Under the pieces are notes generated by a model, which saw only the letters and a program-made list of their open reading frames with translations, was not told where the DNA came from and searched no databases. Below are positions 29,318 through 40,280 of a stretch of 40,450 nucleotides of DNA, piece by piece. The position numbers and the translations under genes were made by a program. The DNA comes from Phytophthora quininea (lineage: Eukaryota > Oomycota > Peronosporomycetes > Peronosporales > Peronosporaceae), in contig JAAVTG010000496.1 in NCBI GenBank assembly GCA_011947345.1, forward strand, positions 1 through 40,450, read 5' to 3'. Within the stretch, counting starts at the first letter, position 1. Each line of letters begins with the position of its first letter.

Positions 29318-30452
29318 ATGGCGGAAGGTAAGCGCTCTCTCCTTCTCTCTCTCTCTGTGCCTGGTGAGCCTCCATCCAGTTATCTAACGCATTCGCTCTC
29401 TCGTCTTCTTCTTCTCCACAGCCGTGCTAGACCCAGAGCAGTTTTATCTCGTCCGCGGCGCCGAGACCAGTGCGCTCTGCCTTATAACTCTCTTTCATTT
29501 ATCATAAACTTATCATTTTTTACTCTAGTCGAAGCCGATGAAGTCAACTACCGCCAATTGATGGCCCAGTACAAACTGGAGGATCATCTGACCAAAATGA
29601 AAGATACGACGCTGCCCAAGACCTACCACCATTTGCTACGGGGCGTTGGAGAGGCTCGAGACTCGTCCGAAGTCAAGGGAGACTTGGTGTCTCTATTAGA
29701 AGGCGTCCCTTTCGACCGGCCCATTGAACCACTGCCTGAGAATGTGGTCAAAAGTGCTCTACAACTACCAGCAGGCAGCAAGAGCGGCCCCGTGCTGCAC
29801 CCGCTCAATGGCCGTACGCGGAATTTTATTTATTTTAGTCAAGATTTTAATTTTTATTTTATTTGCAGGTAAAACGCCGGGATTGATCCACGCACCGCCG
29901 CCAACTGCGTCGGAACGAGCCGCACAAGCAGAGAAACATAAGGGCAAAGCTAAAGACGATAAGGACCGCAAAGAGAAGAAGGAAAAGAAGAGAAAGAAAC
30001 GAGAGAAAGAAGACTCGCAGATGCTGCAGAAGCTTCTGGCCCCGCTGGTTGCGGAGCTGCGTGGACTCACGTGGGCTGGCTGGGTCGTCAGTGGCAAACC
30101 TGGTAATCCGTTTCTGCAGAAGTTCACGAAGGACAACTGCAAACGGCTTGGTGTGCCCAACTACTTTGACTACATCAAAGAGCCGATGGATCTCACGCGC
30201 ATGAAGGAGAAGGTAGAGCGCGCAGAGTACTCGAAGATCGACCAGTTCAGTGCGGACATCAAGCTCATGGCTAGTAACGCCAAAACCTTCAACCGCGTCG
30301 GCGAGCCTGTCCACCAAATGGCCATCGAGATTGAGCAGCTGTACGAGTCCAAGCTCGCGAGCTACAAGAAAATGTTCGAAGAGCTGCAGCAGGAACGCAA
30401 GAAGCGGAAGAAGGAGAAGAAGAAACGCAAAGACAAGAAGAAAGAGAAGTAG
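29318..30452 (+). CDS. MED19-like Mediator subunit fused to a bromodomain
   Basis: Exons are 29318-29327, 29422-29469, 29529-29813 and 29869-30452. Introns begin GTAAGC, GTGCGC and GTACGC and end CAG, TAG and CAG. The product is 308 residues. Residues about 5-140 resemble MED19/Rox3: FYLVRGAET, LMAQYKLEDHLTKMKD, LPKTYHHLLRGVGE, VLHPLNG and LIHAPPP, then a Lys/Arg block (KDRKEKKEKKRKKREKED) as in metazoan and plant MED19. From about 165 a bromodomain follows: LVAELRGLTWAGWVV, PFLQKFTKDNCKRLGVPNYF, DYIKEPMDLTRMKEKV, FSADIKLMASNAKTFNRVGE. It includes the ZA-loop Tyr and the acetyl-lysine-contacting Asn in FN. A basic tail (KKRKKEKKKRKDKKKEK) ends the protein. The bromodomain is firm; the MED19 assignment is moderate and from pattern only. 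The frame is unbroken. Confidence 0.72.
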
Positions 30453-30703
30453 GAAGAGACGAAACAATGCGCTTGGCTCTATCCGTTCAGGAAAAGCTTC
30501 CGTATCGTATCGATGAATCGCTGAGCTTCATCATCGTGGATTGCAAAGAGGTGTAGTAGTAATGCCTTACCGCTTCAAATCTTTGACCCATCGTATCGTC
30601 TGTATTTCCCAATCCCCATGACGAGCACGCCATCTCCGATGGCGGAAGCTTTATCGATAGAACATACCTGTACATGTAGACACATTACGTTGTTGTGGTG
30701 CAC

Positions 30704-30717
30704 TCACTTTCATTTCC
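30704..30717 (+). promoter_or_regulatory. Oomycete INR+FPR core promoter
   Basis: TCACTTT (30704-30710) fits the initiator consensus YCAYTYY and is followed directly by CATTTCC (30711-30717), which fits the flanking promoter region MWTTTNC. The pair lies 33 bp before ATG 30750, the usual distance. The tandem arrangement is characteristic of Phytophthora promoters. Confidence 0.75.
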
Positions 30718-30749
30718 CAACTTGCATTCGAGAGGCTTCGTCAAACAAC

Positions 30750-31244
30750 ATGCGTCTCGGCTTCGTCGTTCTATCCGTTCTGGCCTTCGCGCTTTCAGCC
30801 TCTGGCGAATCGTCCCAGGAGGAAACCTTCACGCTGACCAACCGAAAGACGAGCGCGACATTCCATGGGCTGTACATCCGAGCGAACGGCACCAAGTTCA
30901 TGATTTTGTACGACGACTCGGGCGAGACGATCGACGCCAAGTCCATGCTGAACGCCATTATGGACGAAGACGGCTCGAACGAGGACGAAACTTTGAAAAG
31001 TGACGTGGATAAAGATGACGACTCGACTTCGGCCGACGGATCCGACGGAAGCGACGACGGCTCGACCAGCGACTCGGAAGAGAGACGAGGTCGTGGTGGT
31101 GGCGGCGGCGGTGGCCGATTTGGTGGTGGTTTTGGTAGCTTTCGCTATACTAGCTACGGCTATGGCATGGGCATGCCATCAATCGGCGGCCTCACGCCTT
31201 GGGGCCTCGTTTCTTCGCTCTTGTATCGCATCACTTCGCATTAA
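30750..31244 (+). CDS. Secreted acidic, Gly-rich protein
   Basis: The 164-residue product begins with a clear signal peptide (MRLGFVVLSVLAFALSASG), cut probably after SASG or nearby. A short unique region (FTLTNRKTSATFHGLYIRAN, TKFMILYDDSGETIDAKSML) follows, then a Ser/Asp array (about 85-120) and a Gly-rich stretch (RRGRGGGGGGGRFGGGFG). The end is hydrophobic, PWGLVSSLLYRITSH, with TAA 31242-31244. There are no Cys residues and no RxLR or LFLAK motif. The INR+FPR promoter immediately upstream supports expression. It may be a cell-wall or extracellular-matrix component; no family recognised. The frame is unbroken. Confidence 0.78.
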   Translation: MRLGFVVLSVLAFALSASGESSQEETFTLTNRKTSATFHGLYIRANGTKFMILYDDSGETIDAKSMLNAIMDEDGSNEDETLKSDVDKDDDSTSADGSDGSDDGSTSDSEERRGRGGGGGGGRFGGGFGSFRYTSYGYGMGMPSIGGLTPWGLVSSLLYRITSH

Positions 31245-31591
31245 GTGTAGAGCGACAATCGCCATTTTGTCCAGATTCGTGAATATGACTTCTGCTTTGC
31301 ATTTTGGGCTTCTGATCATTGTTGTCCATCACTACGAAATCGGAAATTTGTTACAGCGATTCTGTGATTCATCAGGCTGATGGACATACCACAGTGCGGA
31401 AGAGTGAAATCGCCGCCACGGAGGCTTTATTCGCTATCGAATCAGCGGCAATTCCTATACGGCAAACAGCTTCTTCCCGTGGGCTCAGGTCTTTAGTAAT
31501 GGCCCTTACGGTATTACATGACTGGCAAGAAGTGTTTCTCCCATTAGTGAGCTACGCGCTTGTACTCGACTCAACCACCGGCACTGCCTTC
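31245..31591. other. Convergent intergenic region, no gene seen
   Basis: There are 347 bp between two facing 3' ends (secreted protein and caprin-like gene). A plus-strand frame running through it into the caprin gene has no motif and no plausible start. Confidence 0.5.
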
Positions 31592-32857
31592 TCACGCGTG
31601 GGGTGCGAGCATGGGGGCCTCGTGCTGCTGATGGTTATTGCCCTGCTTTCGCAGCGCACGGTCCACGCGCGGACGACGACCTTCTTTCTTGCCGCCTTGA
31701 GCGTCAGCATTATCGCCGTTCGCGCGTGGTCCACGATTACGACGAGGTTTGCCCCCGGTCGTCGGTGATCCGTCTCCAGTCTTGTCACCATTGCTACTAT
31801 TACTACCCTTCTCTCTCCAGCGACCGTGGCCACGACGACGTTGGTTGTTCTTAGCGGTTCCTCCCGCAGGCTCCTTCTTCTCGCGCCCAGAGGAGCCGGA
31901 CGAGGCCGACGCGGCAGGTGATGGCGTGCGTTCATTCGACACGCCGCCAGCCACCGCCGCAAACGAAAGAGGCGGCGCAGGAACTGACTCTGGCGCAGGT
32001 GGAGTCTCAACCTCCACCTCAACATGCCCTTCAACGACAACTTCCTGCTCAGAAACTTCCTCGTTGACAACATCCACAGCCTGGTGGGCTTCAACTAGCT
32101 GTGTCTCCTCTTCTTGCTTCTGTTGGTCTTGCTCCTGTTCCAGTTGGGACTCGGTGAAGAAGTTAATCTGCGGCAACGAGTTGATCTCCTCAGGTACAGC
32201 CGGCGTCTCCACTTCTTCAGTCTCTTCAATGTCTTCAGCAGCTTCCTCTTCATTCTTTCCTGTAGCTAATTGATCCACGAACGCACGTAGCTCTACATAC
32301 GTCGTATCGCACGCAAAGACTTTTTCACTACCAGTCAGATACTTCTTAGCTTCCTCCATCGACTCGGCCAAGTTCTCCTCGTAAGAAAGCTCAGCTGGCG
32401 GACGTGTATTGCCCAGCAACACCTTCTCAAAGAAGTCAAGCACCATAGGAACCTCTTTGCCCAGCGCTAGGTGGAGATTCACCACATGCAGCGTCTTCAG
32501 TAGCTCGTAGACATTGGCGAACGGGTCTTGCGGCTCCTGCTGCGGATTGGGCAGCTCCTGCGGTGGTTCCTGCTGCGTCTCCATCTCCTGAGGCTCCTCC
32601 ACAACCTCCGGAAGCTCCTCTGGTGGCTGGAGCTCGATAAACTGCTCCCTGAGCGTCTCTAACTCCGCCACAAGCTTCTCAAGCACAGACTTGGAGCCCA
32701 CGAGCTCCAGCTGTTGAGCGTTGAGCTTCTTGCCGTCACAGGCCTGCGCCGTCTCCAGGCCCTTGATCTTCTCCAGCTTCTTCTTGTGCGAGCGCACGCG
32801 CTTATGCAGGAAGCTCAGGTACGGCTGCTCCGCACTCGTCTCCTCCTGCTTGGCCAT
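31592..32857 (-). CDS. Caprin-like RNA-binding protein
   Basis: An uninterrupted 421-residue frame starts at ATG 32857 (MAKQEETSAEQPYLSFLHKR). Residues about 18-75 (KKLEKIKGLETAQACDGKKL, NAQQLELVGSKSVLEKLVAE) match the start of the caprin homology region: a basic coil followed by a LNxxQLxxV segment. Residues 105-190 (DPFANVYELLKTLHVVNLHL, EKVLLGNTRP) would be the dimerisation part. A long Glu/Gln/Val-rich linker and a basic Arg/Gly/Asn-rich C-terminus (KNNQRRRGHGRW, GGKPRRNRGPRANG) suggest RNA binding. Family knowledge: caprins bind mRNA and take part in stress granules and translational control. No intron or frame break. Assignment is by pattern, not alignment. Confidence 0.68.
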   Translation of the reverse strand: MAKQEETSAEQPYLSFLHKRVRSHKKKLEKIKGLETAQACDGKKLNAQQLELVGSKSVLEKLVAELETLREQFIELQPPEELPEVVEEPQEMETQQEPPQELPNPQQEPQDPFANVYELLKTLHVVNLHLALGKEVPMVLDFFEKVLLGNTRPPAELSYEENLAESMEEAKKYLTGSEKVFACDTTYVELRAFVDQLATGKNEEEAAEDIEETEEVETPAVPEEINSLPQINFFTESQLEQEQDQQKQEEETQLVEAHQAVDVVNEEVSEQEVVVEGHVEVEVETPPAPESVPAPPLSFAAVAGGVSNERTPSPAASASSGSSGREKKEPAGGTAKNNQRRRGHGRWREKGSNSSNGDKTGDGSPTTGGKPRRNRGPRANGDNADAQGGKKEGRRPRVDRALRKQGNNHQQHEAPMLAPHA

Positions 32858-33259
32858 TGCTACACCTGAGTCTTTCCCTGCTTTTTAAGGAATGACGTGG
32901 CTCTCATACAATCATCAAGTCAAGATTTTCCACATATCCAAAATGAGGAAAGCCGAGAGCAGCAATGAACCTTACATACCGAGAGCTCGAGCTGCCGGAG
33001 TGTTCGCTGGCTCACGGTTAAACCTAGATAATGGCGACGCACGAGTCCAGATGACGACCAAGACGCGAGCTGAAGAGAAGGTCCTCGTGACAGCGAACGG
33101 TCTTGTGGAAGCACCACTCTACGGCCAGCAGCGTCACCGCAGCCGAGTGATGTTTCTCACTGACCCGCCTGTTGTTCGCCGTGCAAAGCCTGCTTTCCGC
33201 GTTCTGTTTGTTCCCTGCAGTTGTTGAGAAGATACTTTTCTTTTTGCATTTACAGACAT
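32858..33259. other. Intergenic region upstream of the caprin-like gene
   Basis: There are 402 bp between the ARF-GEF stop and the caprin-like start, both on the minus strand. A 111-codon plus-strand frame (32892-33227) has no recognisable motif and is taken as chance. Caprin promoter expected here; no INR match found. Confidence 0.45.
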
Positions 33260-36200
33260 TTAGACAGCCTCGGTGATCTCGTCCACGATGACTTCGTCCA
33301 CCTTGACGCCAAACGTACCATCGCCGATGATGACCGTCTCCAGCGTGGTGTATCCGCTGGGAGCAGCAGCTGGCGGCTGCTCCGGTTCTTCTAATGCCAT
33401 GGAGTCGAACTTCTACCGTCAACTGATGCCGCCGTCTCCGCAGCGTCCCCATCGGATTTTGTAGCTCAACTTCGCTCTCGGGGATTAATCGCGCCAGAGT
33501 CTCCTCGTCAGCTGCGGTAGTATCAGCATCTTCACTGACCTCGTGTCTTTCCGGTGACAATTCCGAGACATTCTCTTTTGCCTCGACCGGAGTCTCTGAT
33601 GCAGCAGATACTTCCTCACTGGGCTCTGCCATCTTGTCTGTCGCTTGGCTGGTGGCAGGCATCTCAATCGCTACGTCTTCTGCCACTAATCCAAGCTGCT
33701 CCTTCAAGTGCGGACAGATGGCATCAATAACACTACAGGTCTCGTCAAAGAGTGTTTCCGTTCTGCCTTCGGTGCTCGCTCGCTCTAGAATATCCTCGGC
33801 CTTCAGTACAAGCAGCAGATTATACAGCGACTGCAAGGTCGTTTCGAATACGATCGTGGCCTGCTGCGATGACATCGAATGCGAGCTCGACGGCACCAAC
33901 TTGCTCGCTAGTCGACGCAGCACACTCAGCCACAGCTCTGGGAAATTTGGCAGCTCCATCAGCACGCTCAGATTGTGAAGGAAGGTCTTGGACAAGAGCG
34001 TGACACTGTAAAGAGGCGCATCTCGCGCCTTGTTGACAGACCCGTTGCTTACCTGGTCATCGAACGCGAAGATCACCTCGTCAAAGCACTGCTTCCACGT
34101 GTCCTTGGCGACGGGCACTCCAGGAAGCAGCAGCGAATTCCGCAAGCAGTCCCACGCAGTCTTAGCCACCGGTGGGCGGTCGTCATTCAGATAACGAAGC
34201 ATTACCTTCATGACTTGCAGCCACGAGCTGCCGTTCATCTTGTACGTGTTGTCGCTGTTGGCGACGCCTTGCAGCAGCTTTAGCGCGTCCACTGCGTAAG
34301 ATGTACGGTGGCGGACAAAGCTACTGCAGAGCGCCATCCAAGGCGTAAAGGTATCGTCGTTCAAGTGTCCTCCTTCAGCAAGCACAAGCACGCTCTCCCA
34401 GCAAGCCAGTCGGCTGTTCATGAACTCGACTACATTCTGCAGAATGCCCAAGAGGACTTCCCAGTCATGGAAGTCGTGCATGTACACGAGGTTTGCCTTG
34501 AGCAGCATGGTGATTCCAGACGCCAATCTATCGCTGAGTGCCTTGTACATGTCCTTGTCCATTGTCAAGAGTAGCTCCAGAGTCGCCATAAGCTTTGGAC
34601 GCACCTTCTCGTCGTGGAAGAGGCGGATGCTAACACGCAAAATGTGCACAACGACGCGCTCAACGAGCCCTTGCATGTGAAGCTCATTGAGCGGAGTCGA
34701 AAGAATGCGTTTGGCATACAAGTGGAACGAGTCCCACAAGTTCAGCTGCAAGATACGATGAGCATTGACGAGAATGATATCGACACTGAGCTCCAGCACC
34801 AAGATCGCGTTCTCCTGCATCATAGCGTCGACGCCCGAGTCAGAAGGTTGCAGGATGCACTTGAACGGGTCGCGACACGAGATCAACGTCTCGAGCAAGC
34901 TCGTCAAGGACTGCTCTTGCAGTTTCCTGGCCAAGCGCAGCCAGTTCTCCTTCTCGAGGATGCCGCCGCCAAGTTTTAGCACCTCTTCACGGAGCATCTT
35001 GTTGACGAGCGAGAAGCTCTCGTCAACTTTCTCCTCTTCGGCCCACAAGTAGTAGGACAATGAACCCCAAAGGGATCCGCTGTTGACGTTTTGACCTTGG
35101 CTGCCGTACGCAGTGCCATGACTGGCTTGCGTCATGCTCTTCATGCGACTACGAATGGCTGCCTGACGCTCTGCTTGGCGTCGAGAGCGCTCTCTGGTCT
35201 TACCGGAGAGGCCAGTTCCGGCTTGGCCGCGACCAGGAGAAGACGACTTTGGTGGTGAAGGCGCGTGAGTGGAAGCGCCGCCTTGCATCGGTGGCAAAGG
35301 AACGCCACGCGAATCCACAAAGTCGTCGATCTCTACAAGCGAAGTAGGGACGGCATCTAACTCGTTAAACATCAGCACACACTCGACGACATTGGCCCAG
35401 CCCTTACGGAAGTACTCGCTTTTGTTCTGGACGAACTGGAATAACAGCTTCAATGAAAGAAGCGCGCGGCGAGTTTTCGCGCCTAGCACAAAGTCTTCTT
35501 CTATGGCGCCAGTCGGCTGTGGCGAAGCTAACACCTCGACCTCAGAGCCATCATCTCGTCGATGCACAATGCGTTCTCCGATTACCTCGGGCGACCGCTG
35601 ATCAGACGATGGCGAAGCGAGACCTGGATTTGAATGCTTTAGTACGTTCCCACTTGATTTCGGAGGAACATACACCTTCTCGCCGCTCAAAACACCGTGG
35701 GAAAAGGTCAGGAAGTACGACGCTAGCGCCCCCATGATCTTGTTAAAGTCATCGTTCATGTCGTAGTACAACATGATCTTTGCGCAGTTGCTCAGCCCTT
35801 CCAAGGCCCTCTCCATGTTGTTCAAGTCACACGTCTTCTCGAAAGCCAGCAGGATACACTTGATCGTACCTTCAGAGATCAAGTTGAACATATCTTTCTC
35901 GTACAAACCAGCACGCAGCTTTAGGATGCTAGTGTTGGAAGTGAAGCTGGCACCAACCACGTTTTCGGACCGCTTCAACACGCCGTCCCATTGCATCGAG
36001 TATCGATCCACCGTCGAGGACGACTCCATAAAGTCTGACACATCGTGCTGCATTTGGATCTCCTTCTCTAGAATATTGTAGTACAATTCCGTCAAATACT
36101 CCGTGGGTAAATCCTGGCCAGCATTGATGCCACGGTTGTTGCGAACGAACTCGTCCGTGGTCATTTTCTTAGCGATATGATCCGAGTGCAGGTCCGTGTT

Positions 36201-38320
36201 GAGCATGATGATACTGAAAGCCAGTACGTACGCTGCGTCCGCATCGGCAAGCGGCCCTGATGATCCTGCTTGCAAATAAAACTGTTTGGAGAACGCTTCC
36301 ATCATCCGATCAATCTTTTGGGCCTCGCCAGAGACGGAACTTTGCCAAGAACATGCGAAGTGCTTCGTCTAAGGAGTGGGCCGATCGGAAGTCGAACATT
36401 GCTACATATGCGTCTCGAACGGCAGCATTGAAAGGATACTTCTCGACAGGCCCGTCGCCAATATAATCACCAATGAGCGTCTTGTTCAGTCCAGGAGTGT
36501 GCAGCAGGAACGAAGCAACCGACTCCGGTGTTAGCTTCTCTGGCAACAGCCCAATTTGCTGCGAGAACGCCATCCAGTTTTTCTGATCGTTGTTGAACTT
36601 TTCCGCCGCCAAGGCATAGCGTTTTTGGCACGTTTGCGCTGTTGCAGTACCTCAGCGGTTCGTTCACGAGCGGTGTGCAACCACGCAAGTTGGTCGGCCG
36701 GATTGTCAGGCTCGCTTTGCTCCGAGTCGGACTCGCTCTCGCTGCCTGACATGACAAGATGCATGAGATCTCGTACTGACGACATGGGCGAAATGTCTTC
36801 TACGGGAATTCTCCAGATGAGCTTTCAGTGCCGGGACTTGTCCCAGCCGTAAAGCGCGCGAGATCTGAGCCCTTTAGGGATAGAACACCCGAGCTGTTCC
36901 CAAATACCCTTGATCCCGACTTTGTTGGGGCGTTCAATGGACACCTCCGTGCAATGGACTCCACCACTGCGAGAAGACCTTCAAGACATAGCAGCGTTAG
37001 CGCGTTTAAGTTGCCATCTGGACCTGACATGGATTGACAGTTCCGCGCCAACGACTTGCACAGCACTTCGAATAAGTTGGTGCAGTGAACGTCGCAGTCG
37101 TAGTTAATATACAGGTCCAACATGAGCGCAGGCTCGCGGCAGAACTCAAGCAGCGACTCCAACGCCAACTCCTTTTGCTCGTCAGAACAGGAGCGCGAGT
37201 CGATAATTCTCATGTGTACGCTGGTGAAGAACACTTCCAGCTGTACCTTGAGATGGTCCTTGATTGAGTTGAATAAATTGAACACAACGCGCAGTGTCAG
37301 CGATAGAATAGCCAGCTCCTCCGTCTCCGAGTTCTGCAGCAAGAACTTGGACAGATCTCCTTGCAGAACCGACACCAAACATGGGTGATTCCCGAGTCCT
37401 GTACCTGCCGTTTCCAGCACAACATTAATTAGGCGCAATCCCAGTACACACGTCGCTTCTTCATTGTCCGTGGGCGAGATGAGTCCCGAAATGAAGTGTA
37501 GAATCCGCTCCAACAACGGGATGCCGTACGGCTTGTCCACAGCTTTCGCAGAGTCGGTGGTTGGCTCCACTAGTGCCGAGTTCATTTCTTTCGGTCTCTC
37601 CTCCAGATCGATTTCCAAATGTTCATCGTACGGCGGTCGTGGCTTCTCGTCCTCTTCGTCCTGCGTCTGTTCCTGTTTCTCCGCTCCGTTCAGCTGTGTC
37701 ATCGCCTGGTTCTTCATCGGCTCCAACTCATTAATACGATCAAACACCGTCAGTACCAAGTGCGACAGCGTATTATCTGCCGACCTGCACAAGTGCATGC
37801 TGGATCTCGGCTGGCATCGAATACTGTAGCACAGCTGCAGCATCTTCCACATATTATCCCCCGAGATCAAGTGTCCTGCATCGCATCGGACACAGTACTC
37901 CACCAGCTCTAGCAGCTTCATGAGCACGGCCTCGTCGTCGGCTCTGTGGGTCTCTTCAAACCTACATCTCGACACACAGACAGCGATCCGATTGATAGCC
38001 ACGTCTGCACGTAGCGACTCACTAGTGGTGAGTCCGTAAAGCAGGAATTTGTTGATGGCAGAGATGGCGGCGCCCGTAATGAAGCCGCTGGTGCGCTCCG
38101 ACTCGATGACCATGACGAAGGGTAGCAGGTACGTGACGGTGTCGACGTCAGCCAGGTCTGTGACGCTCTGCAGCTCATAGTGCAGCTGCTTGAAGGCGCG
38201 CATCATGGGCGACTGCGTGGAGGCCGGGATCTCCTGCGTGAAGCGGTCCACGGATGCCCAGCGGGCGTTCACGCGCATCATGCTCAGCACATTGTGGATC
38301 TCGCCCTTGACGCAGTTCAT
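33260..38320 (-). CDS. GBF1: GBF1/GNOM-type ARF guanine-nucleotide exchange factor (Sec7)
   Basis: ATG 38320 starts MNCVKGEIHNVLSMMRVNARW, the DCB start typical of GBF1/GNOM. The HUS region follows (LTLRVVFNLFNSIKDHLKVQ, LALESLLEFC), then an acidic linker. The Sec7 domain, about residues 540-720, reads FNNDQKNWMAFSQQIGLLPE, VASFLLHTPGLNKTLIGDYI, the glutamic finger in GEAQKIDRMMEAF, YVLAFSIIMLNTDLHSDHI and MTTDEFVRNNRGINAGQDLP. HDS-type repeats fill the rest. The end, GTFGVKVDEVIVDEITEAV with stop 33262-33260, is reached through a frame change near 33410. Other breaks lie near 36330 (two bases, just before the glutamic finger), 36624 (A-run) and 36808. No intron seen. About 1,680 residues, as expected. 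It activates ARF1 at the early Golgi for COPI coat recruitment. Confidence 0.88.
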
Positions 38321-38668
38321 GGCCGCGCAAACGGGGCGTGGTGGGGGTCAGCAGGTGTGTGGGTGTCTTGAGAAGAGATTGTGGCGCTTGGGAAGCGGTG
38401 GTAGGCGCAGCAGACGGCAGCAGAGAAGGCTGGGGGACACGTATCTGCTGGTGCCAAGTGGAATGCGTCGAAATGACGATGAATGATATCCGGACATTTG
38501 GTTGAGATGATTACGACAGGTATCCGGAACCTTGATATTGAGTGAAATATTACCAGAAATATACGTATAGTAAAGGTAGCGGCACTTCAACATGCTTTTT
38601 GTTTTGCTGCAGTTTACAATGTCGTGTTGTCCTAGCTTGGATCGTATGAATATATTGCATTGCTACCA
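38321..38668. other. Intergenic region, G-rich half, no gene seen
   Basis: There are 348 bp between two minus-strand genes. The first 120 bp are G-rich and the rest AT-rich. Frames on either strand are short and without motifs. The ARF-GEF promoter should lie here. Confidence 0.5.
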
Positions 38669-39570
38669 CTAATGGATGTCGGCGACGCGCTGCTCCATGG
38701 CGCGCACTTCCTCTAGAATCTTCTTCTGCGCGATCAGCGTCTCCTGCGCCATACGCAGCATCAAGTCCAGCTTGGCTCGCGAGATGGCGACGTCGTCGCT
38801 GTTAGGTGCAGGCATCACGGTTGAGTACGTCTCCGCCTCTGGTAGATCTCCAGCAGACACGCCTCCGTCGGGCGTCGTGTCTCCAATCATGGACGACGAG
38901 TCCGAGAGCATCGGCACGGTCGTCTCCGTCGCCACTGCGTCGGTCTGCTCTCCTCCTGCACTCGTCTCCACCGCTTCATACTCATTGGCATTGTGGCTCT
39001 GCGCCTGCCGAACGTGCTCCAGCTCGTCGATCAGCGCTCGGATCTCCGCCTGCTCCTTCTGGTGTCTTCTCGTCCCTCTACAAAGTCAACCGGTCACTTA
39101 ATGCCTAGTAAACACCCCCACAAGCATGCACCGCGAGCTCACCGCTGCTGCAGTCCGCTTCCTCTGGTCTGCCTGGCCACCTCACAGCGTCGGTTGCGCA
39201 CCAATTTGAGGAACGCCGCGTATCCGAGTCGCGGCTCGTTCAAGTTGCCTCCCTGGTAGTAGAACTCGTCATAGCCCTGCTCCAGCAGCTGCTCCGTGGC
39301 GGTGCGGTCCGGTAATCGGTTCAATTGCCGTGCCCTCTGCACGTACTTCCTCAGCAGGATCAGTTGGATGCCCTTGCCAATCTTGCGGCGACTGCGCGTC
39401 GCTCGGAGCGACTGGCTGGCGGCCTGCGGGGCGTAGTGGGCGCCATCGTCGTCCTGCAGGGCTCCGCCGTCGTCGCGCAGTGCTGTTGGACTAACGTGTA
39501 GCCGCAGAATCGCGTGGTCATCGCCCGCGTCGCCGTCATGGGCAGCCGGCAGATCGTCCAGGAGGTTCAT
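38669..39570 (-). CDS. Hypothetical coiled-coil protein
   Basis: ATG 39570 (MNLLDDLPAAHDGDAGDD) starts exon 1 (39143-39570). Intron 39078-39142 (GTGAGC...GTAG) leads to exon 2 (38669-39077), 278 residues in all. A basic helical module lies at about 75-140 (RSRRKIGKGIQLILLRKYVQ, LLEQGYDEFYYQGGNLNEPR, LGYAAFLKLVRNRRCEVAR). A first coil follows (QKEQAEIRALIDELEHVRQA), then an acidic Thr/Ser linker and a C-terminal coil (AKLDLMLRMAQETLIAQKKI, LEEVRAMEQRVADIH). No family recognised. Its ATG is only 49 bp after the stop of the elicitin-like gene on the same strand. The frame is unbroken. Confidence 0.72.
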
Positions 39571-39619
39571 GGTGGTGATGGCCGAAATGGGTAAATATAA
39601 TATTGAAATGGGTAAAGTG

Positions 39620-39978
39620 CTAGTCCAGCAGCCGGAGAATCGTCCTGAGCATGACGGCGTTGGAGATGGTGGTGGACTTTTCGTTGCACTTGTTGGCGTC
39701 GAGCGTGTGGAGGTCCGTGGTGTTGAACACGATGCCCTTGAACGAGATTTCACAGGCGGGAAGTTGCAGTTTCGAGAGAGAGTCATGAGCGAAGTGCAGG
39801 CCGAACTGGCGCAGATCGCGGCGGCGTTGGCGTCGCCTTGGCACGTGGCGTAGTTGGCGTTCGTCTTCAGTGGTTGCAGAGCCGTCAGCAGCGTGTCGTC
39901 GCACTCGCCGGCAATTGCAAGCGCCAAGAAAGAAGCAATCGTCAAGATGGAGAAGACTGCGCGAATCAAGGACGCCAT
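39620..39978 (-). CDS. Elicitin-like secreted protein
   Basis: ATG 39978 starts a signal peptide (MASLIRAVFSILTIASFLAL, cut near AIAG) followed by a small Cys-rich domain of about 95 residues ending at 39620. Six Cys are legible once the frame change is allowed for, including the C-x4-C pair in ICASSACTS that marks elicitins and the later LPACEI and ANKC. Spacing is shorter between the first three Cys than in canonical 98-residue elicitins, so this is an elicitin-like (ELL) member. A CT-repeat near 39775 causes the frame change, probably one base. Family knowledge: elicitins bind sterols, which Phytophthora cannot make, and some are recognised by plants. This copy's sterol-binding ability is unknown. 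Confidence 0.78.
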
Positions 39979-40006
39979 GCTTGGTGTGGTGGTGGTGTCG
40001 GAATCG

Positions 40007-40013
40007 AAAGTGA
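40007..40013 (-). promoter_or_regulatory. Initiator-like site upstream of the elicitin-like gene
   Basis: On the minus strand TCACTTT matches YCAYTYY, about 29 bp before ATG 39978. It is followed by CGATTCC, only a partial match to the FPR consensus. Confidence 0.45.
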
Positions 40014-40280
40014 GTGAGCGTGCGGTGCAACCTGTTTAGATCGGGAGCCACGTATCGGTGCAACCTGGCAACCTTCCAGCCGGTTATACCATGCTGGCAG
40101 CGTCAACGGCCAAGACTTCTCGAGACATTTTGACAAACCCGAAGCAATACCAAGGAGCTTGTGGACTTTTACAACAGAGAAACTTGTTGAGGGTTTATCC
40201 GAGGCACACTGCTACATGTAGTTGTGGTTCAATTCAATCTTGAAGAGTTCGTGCACGTCCTCGCTTCCGGTGGCGGGTGC
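40014..40280. other. Intergenic region, no gene seen
   Basis: About 270 bp between the elicitin-like promoter and the stop of the last gene. No motif-bearing frame seen. Confidence 0.5.

Noticed and set aside
30750..31244. RxLR or Crinkler effector
   Set aside because: A signal peptide is present but there is no RxLR, EER or LFLAK motif; the same holds for the proteins at 39978 and 40450.
33634..36081. Many plus-strand frames of 60-120 codons across the ARF-GEF gene
   Set aside because: They are shadows of a continuous, recognisable Sec7/HDS coding region on the minus strand.
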